Positions 6,282-12,891 of a stretch of DNA of 14,738 bases are shown piece after piece. Origin of the DNA: RUG806 sp963624415 (lineage in GTDB: Bacteria > Bacillota > Clostridia > Oscillospirales > Acutalibacteraceae); NCBI GenBank assembly GCA_963624415.1, contig CAVFPQ010000052.1:1-14738 (forward strand), given 5' to 3'. Below the pieces are notes generated by a model. The model was not told where the DNA came from. It made no database searches and was given only the letters and a program-made list of their open reading frames with translations. The first letter of the stretch is position 1; each line of letters opens with the position of its first letter. Both the position numbers and the translations under genes were made by a program.

Positions 6282-6986
6282 ATGGAAACAAAATATAAAA
6301 GAATACTTCTTAAACTAAGCGGCGAAGTTCTTGCCGGCGACTCAGGCTCGGGCTTTGACTTTGACGTTGTAACAAGCATCTGCTCCGTCATAAAAGAGTG
6401 TGCCGACATGGGCGTAGAAATAGGCATTGTCGTCGGCGGCGGCAACTTCTGGAGAGGACGTTCAAGCGGCAGTATGGACCGTACACGTGCCGACCACATG
6501 GGAATGCTCGCAACTGTCATAAATTCTCTGGCACTTCAGGATACGCTCATTTCAATGGGCAACGACGCGGTAGTCATGACTGCGCTTGACATTCAGCGTG
6601 TCGCAGAACCCTTCAACAAAGACAAAGCCGTAAAATATATGAAAGACGGCAGAATAGTAATATTCGGCTGCGGCACAGGCAGTCCGTTCTTCTCAACCGA
6701 CTCCGGCGCGGCACTCAGAGCCGCCGAGATAGGTGCGGATATTTTCTTCAAGGCCACAAACGTCGACGGCGTTTTCGATAAAGATCCCAACAAATACCCC
6801 GATGCCGTAAAGTTCGATTCCATCACGCATGACAAGCTTCTTGAAATGCATTTGGGCGTTATGGACAACACGGCGGCGGCACTGGCACAGAACAGCTCCC
6901 TGCCCGTTCTGGTATTCAACTTAAGCGACCCTCAGAACATCAAAAAAGCGGTGCTCGGTGAAAACATCGGCACAATAGTAAAATAA
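6282..6986 (+). CDS. pyrH: UMP kinase
   Basis: PyrH phosphorylates UMP to UDP in pyrimidine nucleotide synthesis, as a cytoplasmic hexamer of the amino-acid-kinase fold. The 234-residue product is close to the usual 235-241. Motifs are KRILLKLSGE near the N-terminus, VVGGGNFWRG, RADHMGMLATVINSL, the UMP-binding loop region GCGTGSPFFSTDSGAALRA, and KATNVDGVFDKDP. The ATG at 6282 is taken because GGAGGG (6272-6277) sits just upstream; a GTG 27 nt earlier in frame lies upstream of that site. It heads the conserved block with frr 20 bp downstream. UMP kinase of this type is commonly regulated by UTP and GTP, but no leader element is visible here. Confidence 0.97.
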   Translation: METKYKRILLKLSGEVLAGDSGSGFDFDVVTSICSVIKECADMGVEIGIVVGGGNFWRGRSSGSMDRTRADHMGMLATVINSLALQDTLISMGNDAVVMTALDIQRVAEPFNKDKAVKYMKDGRIVIFGCGTGSPFFSTDSGAALRAAEIGADIFFKATNVDGVFDKDPNKYPDAVKFDSITHDKLLEMHLGVMDNTAAALAQNSSLPVLVFNLSDPQNIKKAVLGENIGTIVK

Positions 6987-7006
6987 ATTAAGAGAGGAAA
7001 ATCAAA

Positions 7007-7561
7007 ATGAAAGCAGTATTTGACGCAACAACCGAAAAAATGAATAAAACAATAGCTTCCTTAAATCACGACTATGAGGCGATAAGAGCCGGCAGAGCAA
7101 ACGCCTCCGTTCTTAATCCCATCAAGGTTGATTACTGGGGTGTTCCCACTCCCATCAGTCAGATGGCGGCAATTAACGTTCCCGAAGCACGCATTCTTAC
7201 AATTCAGCCGTGGGACAAAAGCTCACTCAAGCTCATTGAAAAGGCTATTCTCGCATCCGACCTCGGCATTACTCCTCAGAACGACGGCACAATTATCCGT
7301 CTTACATTCCCGCCCCTTACCGAGGAACGCAGAAAGCAGCTCGTTAAGGATGTAAAGAGCCTTGCTGAAAATTCCAAAATAGCAATAAGAAACATCAGAC
7401 GCGATTCTCTCGAAAAGCTCAAAGCCATGAAGAAGAATTCCGAGATTACCGAGGATGATCTCAAAAACGGCGAGACAAAAATTCAGAAGATTACCGACGA
7501 TTTCGTAAAGAAGGCAGACGAAGCCGCAACAGCTAAAGAAGCGGAGATTATGTCGATATAA
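7007..7561 (+). CDS. frr: Ribosome recycling factor
   Basis: RRF works with EF-G to split the post-termination ribosome. The 184-residue length is standard. The sequence carries the family pattern: an N-terminal helix ending in AIRAGRANASVL, VDYWGVPTPISQMAAINVPEAR, ILTIQPWDKSSLKLIEKAI, SDLGITPQNDGTIIRLTFPPLTEERRK, and NIRRDSLEKLK leading into a charged C-terminal helix. AGAGGA lies upstream of the ATG at suitable spacing. It is 20 bp from pyrH and almost certainly co-transcribed. The gap to uppS is 201 bp and holds a post-stop hairpin and a repeat copy, unlike the tight spacing usual in this block. Confidence 0.98.
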   Translation: MKAVFDATTEKMNKTIASLNHDYEAIRAGRANASVLNPIKVDYWGVPTPISQMAAINVPEARILTIQPWDKSSLKLIEKAILASDLGITPQNDGTIIRLTFPPLTEERRKQLVKDVKSLAENSKIAIRNIRRDSLEKLKAMKKNSEITEDDLKNGETKIQKITDDFVKKADEAATAKEAEIMSI

Positions 7562-7591
7562 CGGTTGGCGGCAGATAATATTCGGCAACCG
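7562..7591 (+). other. Hairpin immediately after the frr stop
   Basis: CGGTTG (7562-7567) pairs with CAACCG (7586-7591), and a few inner pairs follow one mismatch. The stem starts at the base after the stop codon. No T-run follows, so it is more likely a 3'-end protecting or processing hairpin than a terminator. Confidence 0.4.
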
Positions 7592-7621
7592 AGAAGAAGC
7601 ACGGAGAATTAACAATTCCGG

Positions 7622-7636
7622 AACTCCTGCGGACTT
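7622..7636 (+). repeat. Repeat hairpin, copy 6 (degenerate)
   Basis: AACTCC-TGC-GGACTT, followed by GATTTGTAAAGCTTCGCAA. One stem position is a C-C mismatch, the only copy with an unpaired position. It sits in the 201-bp frr-uppS gap; the rest of that gap shows no gene. Confidence 0.75.
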
Positions 7637-7762
7637 GATTTGTAAAGCTTCGCAACCCATCAGGTTAATTTTTAATTGAAATTCTGTTTACTGATTCTCC
7701 TTGCTCCTTGTCGACTGCTGTTGTCTGCTGTGTTTTGTTATATCTGAAGGATAGTTATAACT

Positions 7763-8488
7763 ATGAAAAAAGAAGATTTTTCCGTTCTGCCCGTTCATGT
7801 CGGCGTGATTATGGACGGCAACGGACGCTGGGCGAAAAAACGCGGCCTTGAGCGGTCAAAAGGACATATCGAGGGCGCGAAGACATTCCGCAGAATCGGT
7901 GAATACGCAGGTGATTTGGGCATAAAGTATATTTCATTCTATGCGTTTTCAACCGAGAACTGGTCACGCCCGCAAACCGAAGTCGATGCCATAATGAAGC
8001 TTTTCGGTGAATATCTTGATGAAGTGGAACAGCGCCTTCAGGAGAACATCGAAAAAGGAATCCGCATAAGATTTCTCGGCGACAAATCGGCACTTACTCC
8101 CGAACTTCAGTATATGATGAACTTTGTCGAGGATGCCACCAAGGACATGACAAAAGTAAATCTTAATATTGCGGTAAATTACGGCGGTCAGCAGGAAATT
8201 CTGCACAGCGTCAGAAATATCGCAAAAAGAGTGCAGAACGGAGAGCTGAGCCCGGAAGATATTACTCTCTCCGATATTCAGAGCGGACTTTATACTTTGG
8301 AACAGCCGCCCGTTGACCTGGTTATCCGTCCGAGCGGTGAACAGAGGCTGTCGAACTTCCTTTTGTGGCAGTCGGCATATGCGGAATTCTGGTATTCCGA
8401 TGTGCTGTGGCCCGATTTTACGGAAGCGGACTTTGATAAAGCGCTCAAAGCGTACGAAAACAGAAACCGCAGATTCGGCGGAATATAA
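7763..8488 (+). CDS. uppS: Undecaprenyl diphosphate synthase
   Basis: UppS is a cis-prenyltransferase that adds isopentenyl units to farnesyl diphosphate, making the C55 carrier for peptidoglycan and wall polymers at the membrane face. The 241-residue product shows HVGVIMDGNGRWA with the catalytic-type D18, RSKGH shortly after, ISFYAFSTENWSRP, NIAVNYGGQQEI, and the C-terminal pyrophosphate-binding DLVIRPSGEQRLSNFLLWQSAYAE. A GAAGGA site lies 11 nt before the ATG. It uses isopentenyl diphosphate made by the MEP enzymes encoded further along the block (dxr, ispG), a functional reason for the clustering. Confidence 0.97.
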   Translation: MKKEDFSVLPVHVGVIMDGNGRWAKKRGLERSKGHIEGAKTFRRIGEYAGDLGIKYISFYAFSTENWSRPQTEVDAIMKLFGEYLDEVEQRLQENIEKGIRIRFLGDKSALTPELQYMMNFVEDATKDMTKVNLNIAVNYGGQQEILHSVRNIAKRVQNGELSPEDITLSDIQSGLYTLEQPPVDLVIRPSGEQRLSNFLLWQSAYAEFWYSDVLWPDFTEADFDKALKAYENRNRRFGGI

Positions 8489-8536
8489 CACAAAAAAACA
8501 GGGGTTAATTTGCCGAAACAGCAATAACCCTTTGTG
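8489..8536 (+). other. Interrupted hairpin between uppS and cdsA
   Basis: The outer arms CACAAA (8489-8494) and TTTGTG (8531-8536) pair. Inside, GGGTTA (8502-8507) pairs with TAACCC, extended by TTGC/GCAA across a 2-nt bulge. The left arm has 7 extra bases between its two blocks, looping out. No strong T-run follows, so a terminator is unlikely; an mRNA processing or attenuation hairpin is possible. Confidence 0.5.
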
Positions 8537-8573
8537 ACTTTTAAATATAATTGTTTTGAAAGGACATTAATCC

Positions 8574-9419
8574 ATGAAAAAGCGACTTTTAACGGCGGCT
8601 GTGGGGTGTACCCTTGCGGTTGTATGGCTTATATTTATGTACACTCCGGCATATTCCGCAGTAATGGCGATTGTAGCCGCGATTGCGACATATGAAATGC
8701 TCAAGGTGTACAAAGTTGAGAATAAGGTTTTCTTTGCTCTCTGTCTGCTGACCTCCGCCTGCACGGTGCTGTACGCCGACTACAAAGATCGGCTGAACAT
8801 TCCGCTGTTTCCGGTTATAACGGGGCTTATACTCGTCTCGCTTATAATCATGGTGTTAAATCACGAAAAGCTCGTTTTTTCGGATGTTGTCTGCTCGATT
8901 TTCTCGGCGACGATTATTCCGGCATCGCTGTCGTGCGTTGTGCTTTTAAGGGACGTATACAAGGTTGACGGCTCACCCTTGCAGAAGGTTGACGGCGTGT
9001 TCTTTATAATTATGGCGTTCCTCTGCTCCTGGCTTACAGACGGTTTTGCGCTGTTTGCGGGTATGGCATTCGGCAAGCACAAAATGTGTCCGAAAATCAG
9101 CCCGAAAAAGACAATAGAGGGTGCTGTCGGCGGCGTAGTCGGCAATACGCTTGTGTGCATAGGCGTATACTATCTCTTTAAACTCAGATTTAACCTTACG
9201 GATACAATAAAGCTGTGGGAAGTTATTTTAATCTCGTTTGTGCTTGCGTGCATAAGCATTTTCGGAGACCTGGCGGCTTCGACAATCAAGAGAAGTCACG
9301 GCATAAAGGACTTCGGGAACCTCCTTCCCGGACATGGCGGAATTATGGACAGATTTGACTCCTCGCTGTTTGTATTCCCGGCACTGTATTCGTTTGTTGC
9401 AGTATTCTATCATATGTAA
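8574..9419 (+). CDS. cdsA: Phosphatidate cytidylyltransferase (CDP-diglyceride synthase)
   Basis: CdsA condenses phosphatidic acid with CTP to give CDP-diacylglycerol, the precursor of membrane phospholipids. The 281-residue protein is an integral membrane protein with about seven hydrophobic segments, beginning right at the N-terminus. It carries SWLTDGFALFAGMAFGKHK with ISPKKTIEGAVGG, and the full C-terminal family signature from S236 to D262 (STIKRSHGIKDFGNLLPGHG, then GIMDRFD), including the conserved KR, KD, HGG and DRFD positions. A GAAAGGA site precedes the ATG. It sits between uppS and dxr as is usual. The 159-bp gap to dxr begins with a G-rich box. Confidence 0.97.
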   Translation: MKKRLLTAAVGCTLAVVWLIFMYTPAYSAVMAIVAAIATYEMLKVYKVENKVFFALCLLTSACTVLYADYKDRLNIPLFPVITGLILVSLIIMVLNHEKLVFSDVVCSIFSATIIPASLSCVVLLRDVYKVDGSPLQKVDGVFFIIMAFLCSWLTDGFALFAGMAFGKHKMCPKISPKKTIEGAVGGVVGNTLVCIGVYYLFKLRFNLTDTIKLWEVILISFVLACISIFGDLAASTIKRSHGIKDFGNLLPGHGGIMDRFDSSLFVFPALYSFVAVFYHM

Positions 9420-9436
9420 TAAAGGGCCGGCTGTCA

Positions 9437-9453
9437 GGGGCCGGGGACCGGGG
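9437..9453 (+). repeat. G-rich post-stop box, copy 4
   Basis: GGGGCCGGGGACCGGGG starts 17 nt after the cdsA stop in the sense direction, preceded by another GGGCCGG at 9424-9430. It is identical over 17 bp to the minus strand at 224-240. No repeat hairpin follows it here. The remaining 125 bp to dxr show no gene and no convincing promoter. Confidence 0.8.
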
Positions 9454-9578
9454 ACAGAGAAAAGCACAATTCGCCTCAAATCATAAAGCTCCGGTTTTTT
9501 CCTTTATTGTTCCTTGCTGAATACTGACTCAATTTCCGTACCCTGATTATATCGGGTTTGGTGAAAGGTAACGGTTAT

Positions 9579-10727
9579 ATGAAAAAAAAGATTTCTCTCT
9601 TGGGTTCAACCGGTTCAATCGGTGTGCAGTCGCTTGATGTAATAGAAAAAGCCGGATATGAGGTTATTTCTCTTACGGCAAATACCGACTATAAGACAGT
9701 TGAAGAACAGGCTCGAAAATTTCATCCGAAAAAGGCGGCTCTTGCAGACGAAAATGCCGCAAAGCAGCTTAAAATCGCTCTTGCCGACACCGATATAAAA
9801 GTATTGTCGGGAATTGAGGGCGTGTGTGAATGTGCTTCGGATAACGACTCGGATACGGTTATAGACGCTGTTGTCGGTCTTGCGGGGCTGCGTCCTGCTC
9901 TGTCGGCTCTTAAAGCAAAAAAGACACTTGCCCTTGCCAACAAAGAGGCACTTGTCGCCGGCGGAAGGCTTGTTCTTGAGGCGGCAAAAAACAGCGGCGT
10001 TCGCATTCTGCCTGTTGACTCGGAGCATTCGGCTATTTTTCAGTGTCTTGAGGGCAGACCTTCAAACAAGGCTCTTAAAAAGCTTATTCTTACGGCATCG
10101 GGCGGCCCGTTCTTCGGCAAGACACGTGACGAACTGAAGAATGTCAAGGCGGCGGACGCTCTTAAACACCCGACATGGAAAATGGGCGCAAAAATCACAA
10201 TCGACAGCGCTTCTATGTTCAACAAGGGGCTGGAGCTTATCGAAGCGCACTATCTTTTTGATGTCGCTCCCGATGATATTGATATAGTAGTACACAGAGA
10301 GAGTATTGTTCATTCTTTAATAGAATATAACGACAATTCGGTTATAGCACAGCTTGGCGTTTCGGATATGAGAATACCCATTCAGTACGCCCTGACATAC
10401 CCCGAGCGTTTCCCGTCCCCCGTCAAAGAGCTTGATCTGGCGGCAGTCGGAACACTTACGTTCTTTAAGCCCGACTATGAGACATTTGACTGTCTGTCGG
10501 TGTGCAGGGACGCAATAAAACTCGGCGGACTGTATCCCGCGGCTGTAAACTCCGCAAACGAAGAAGCAAACAGACTTTTCAGAGAAGATAAAATATCATT
10601 CCTCGATTTGGGCAGACTTATAAGAACAGCATTTGATATTACGCCCAAAACGGATTCATTCACAGTGGATGATATATATGAAGTCGACAAGGCGGCAAGA
10701 CAGGCGGTTTTATCCGCGATAAAATAA
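9579..10727 (+). CDS. dxr: 1-deoxy-D-xylulose 5-phosphate reductoisomerase
   Basis: Dxr converts DXP to 2-C-methyl-D-erythritol 4-phosphate with NADPH and a divalent metal, the committed MEP-pathway step and the fosmidomycin target. The 382-residue product has GSTGSIG (9-15) for NADPH, NKEALVAGG (from 121), the metal-binding PVDSEHSAI with D147 and E149, LTASGGPFF, and SMFNKGLELIEAH with N215, K216 and E219. ESIVHSLIEY and DMRIPIQYAL complete the family pattern. The ATG at 9579 follows GAAAGG at about 10 nt; an in-frame TTG at 9558 lacks a site and would add 7 unconserved residues. It is 15 bp from rseP. Confidence 0.98.
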   Translation: MKKKISLLGSTGSIGVQSLDVIEKAGYEVISLTANTDYKTVEEQARKFHPKKAALADENAAKQLKIALADTDIKVLSGIEGVCECASDNDSDTVIDAVVGLAGLRPALSALKAKKTLALANKEALVAGGRLVLEAAKNSGVRILPVDSEHSAIFQCLEGRPSNKALKKLILTASGGPFFGKTRDELKNVKAADALKHPTWKMGAKITIDSASMFNKGLELIEAHYLFDVAPDDIDIVVHRESIVHSLIEYNDNSVIAQLGVSDMRIPIQYALTYPERFPSPVKELDLAAVGTLTFFKPDYETFDCLSVCRDAIKLGGLYPAAVNSANEEANRLFREDKISFLDLGRLIRTAFDITPKTDSFTVDDIYEVDKAARQAVLSAIK

Positions 10728-10742
10728 AGGAGGGTGTAATCA

Positions 10743-11816
10743 ATGGCATTAAACACTCTTTCGTTAAGCTTAGGCACTGTGTGGGGCAAGGTATGGCCCA
10801 TACTGTTCGCCATACTGTTTTTCGGCATAATAGTCGCGCTTCACGAATTCGGGCATTTTATAACAGCCAAAATATTCGGTGTTCGTGTAAATGAATTTTC
10901 GATAGGCATGGGGCCGACACTTCTGAAAAAAGTAAAGGGCGACACACAGTATTCGGTAAGACTTCTGCCAATCGGCGGTTTTGTCGCACTGGAGGGCGAG
11001 GATGAAGCGTCCGACGACCCGCACGCATTCGGCAATCAGAAGGCATGGAAGCGTTTTATAGTCATTGCGGCAGGTGCGACGATAAATGTTATTCTGGGGC
11101 TTATTCTTATGGGTGTTGTTCTCGGAATTTCGGGCGAGGTTTCAACCACCGTTGTGTCGGATGTCTCAACGACACTCTCGGAAAGTGAAAACAGCATTCA
11201 GCCGGGCGACAAAGTAATAAGCATAAACGGCTCAAAGGTATTTTCGGCAAGGGATTTATATTATCAGCTGTACAGAGATTCCGACGGCGTATTTAATATC
11301 ACCGTAAAAAGAAACGGCGAAAAGATAACATTTGAAGAAATTTCAATCAGATACGACACAACACAGGGCTTCTGCGATTTTATCGTAGGCTATGACAAAA
11401 CAACGGCACTGAATATTTTTTCGGGTGCGATAAGAGAGACAACCGGCATGGCAAAGCTTGTATTTTTAAGCCTTGCGGATATGATAAAGGGTCAATACGG
11501 ACTTAAAGATTTGTCCGGACCCATCGGCACGATAAACATAGTAGCCGAGACCACAAGCGAAGCCGTAAGCAATGCGGATTATTCCAATATGCTGTTTATA
11601 TTGGCGTTTATCACGGTGAATATCGGCATTGTCAATCTTTTGCCTCTCCCTGCGCTTGACGGCGGACGACTGTTTTTCATTGTTATCGAGTGGATTTTCA
11701 GAAAGCCCGTCCCCAAAAAGTTTGAGGCTGTCGTTCACGCGGCAGGGCTTGTGCTTTTGCTGGGACTTATGGCACTTATCTCGTTTAACGATATAGTAAA
11801 TCTTGTAAGAAAGTAA
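10743..11816 (+). CDS. rseP: RseP-type intramembrane site-2 metalloprotease
   Basis: This is a zinc metalloprotease of the M50B family that cuts membrane-embedded substrates, such as anti-sigma factors or signal-peptide remnants. The 357-residue protein has HEFGH (34-38) in the first membrane helix, followed by FITAKIFGVRVNEFSIGMGP. A single PDZ domain lies at about 120-200 (PGDKVISINGSKV). The second metal-binding motif is NLLPLPALDGGRL with D306. A C-terminal membrane helix ends the protein. GGAGGG (10729-10734) lies 8 nt before the ATG. Its place between dxr and ispG is conserved in Firmicutes. The actual substrate is not visible in the window. Confidence 0.95.
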   Translation: MALNTLSLSLGTVWGKVWPILFAILFFGIIVALHEFGHFITAKIFGVRVNEFSIGMGPTLLKKVKGDTQYSVRLLPIGGFVALEGEDEASDDPHAFGNQKAWKRFIVIAAGATINVILGLILMGVVLGISGEVSTTVVSDVSTTLSESENSIQPGDKVISINGSKVFSARDLYYQLYRDSDGVFNITVKRNGEKITFEEISIRYDTTQGFCDFIVGYDKTTALNIFSGAIRETTGMAKLVFLSLADMIKGQYGLKDLSGPIGTINIVAETTSEAVSNADYSNMLFILAFITVNIGIVNLLPLPALDGGRLFFIVIEWIFRKPVPKKFEAVVHAAGLVLLLGLMALISFNDIVNLVRK

Positions 11817-11823
11817 GAGAAAA

Positions 11824-12867
11824 ATGGGCAGCAAGAAAAAAGTAAAAATAGGTAAATATACAATAGGCGGCGGCGAACCCATAAGAGTTCAGAGTATGCT
11901 CAATACTCCCGCAGGCGATGTTAAGGCGGCGGTAAGTCAGGCGCTGGAGCTGCAAAAAGCCGGGTGTGAGATTATAAGAGCTACCGTGCCGAACATGGAT
12001 GCGGTAAAAACAATAGCGGCACTCAAAGAAAACTGCGATGTGCCTATTGTCGCCGATATTCATTTTGATTATAAAATGGCACTTGAAGCTGTTGCTGCAG
12101 GTGTCGACAAAATAAGAATTAACCCCGGCAATATCGGCAGTGACGACAAAGTAAAGGCTGTGGCGGATGCGTGCAGAACGCATAATATCCCAATCAGAAT
12201 CGGCGTAAACTCAGGTTCTGTCGAAAAGCATATTCTGGCGAAATACGGTTCACCCACTCCCGAGGCACTGACGGAGAGTGCATTGTATCATGCTTCACTG
12301 CTGGAGAAATTCGATTTTGACGATATTGTGATTTCACTCAAGTCATCGGATGTCAGACGAACAATAGAGGCATACAGGCTTATGTCGCAAAAATGCGATT
12401 ATCCGCTTCATGTGGGTGTTACGGAAGCCGGTACACTCAGAATGGGACTTATAAAATCGGCGGCGGGCATCGGTTCTCTGATAGCCGACGGCATAGGTGA
12501 CACGATAAGAGTATCCCTCACAGCACCTCCCGTAAACGAGGTCTATGCCGGATATGATATACTCAAGGCAGTCGGTGTTCGCTCACACGGACCGAATATG
12601 GTTTCATGCCCCACCTGCGGCAGAACGAGAATTGATTTAATCGGACTTGCCGAAAGGGTTGAGGACGCATTAAGATCATGCGACAAGCAGATAACGGTTG
12701 CCGTTATGGGATGTGCCGTTAACGGACCGGGCGAAGCGAAGGAAGCGGACATCGGTGTTGCCGGCGGTGACGGCGAAGGACTCATCTTCAAGAAGGGTGT
12801 CATACTCAGAAAAGTACCCGAGGAAGCACTCTTTGACGAACTGATGAAAGAAATAAATCTGCTTTAA
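11824..12867 (+). CDS. ispG: 4-hydroxy-3-methylbut-2-enyl diphosphate synthase
   Basis: IspG (GcpE) reduces MEcPP to HMBPP with a [4Fe-4S] cluster, the penultimate MEP-pathway step. The 347-residue product has the N-terminal TIM-barrel motifs (PIRVQSMLNTPAGD, RATVPNMDA, PIVADIHFDYKMAL, DKIRINPGNIG). Its C-terminal cluster ligands are C262 and C265 in VSCPTCGRT and C297 in MGCAVNGPGE, with catalytic-type E304. Its start lies 7 nt past the rseP stop, and the upstream purine tract is weak as a Shine-Dalgarno, so translational coupling to rseP is likely. The cluster needs reductant (flavodoxin or ferredoxin) not encoded here. The lysozyme-like gene follows after 24 bp. Confidence 0.98.
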   Translation: MGSKKKVKIGKYTIGGGEPIRVQSMLNTPAGDVKAAVSQALELQKAGCEIIRATVPNMDAVKTIAALKENCDVPIVADIHFDYKMALEAVAAGVDKIRINPGNIGSDDKVKAVADACRTHNIPIRIGVNSGSVEKHILAKYGSPTPEALTESALYHASLLEKFDFDDIVISLKSSDVRRTIEAYRLMSQKCDYPLHVGVTEAGTLRMGLIKSAAGIGSLIADGIGDTIRVSLTAPPVNEVYAGYDILKAVGVRSHGPNMVSCPTCGRTRIDLIGLAERVEDALRSCDKQITVAVMGCAVNGPGEAKEADIGVAGGDGEGLIFKKGVILRKVPEEALFDELMKEINLL

Positions 12868-12891
12868 CAGTAGCTTAATAAGAGGAATGGA

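Noticed and set aside
7964..8524. 186-codon minus-strand frame opposite uppS
   Set aside because: It lies across a clear uppS gene and shows no domain; it arises from codon bias of the real gene.
9424..9453. Canonical G-quadruplex in the post-cdsA box
   Set aside because: Only three GGGG tracts are present. A fourth tract would have to be GGG at 9424-9426 or shorter GG runs, so only a weak or two-layer form is possible; not claimed.
9558..9578. Upstream TTG start for dxr
   Set aside because: The ribosome binding site GAAAGG lies after it and fits the ATG at 9579, which places the NADPH motif at the usual position.
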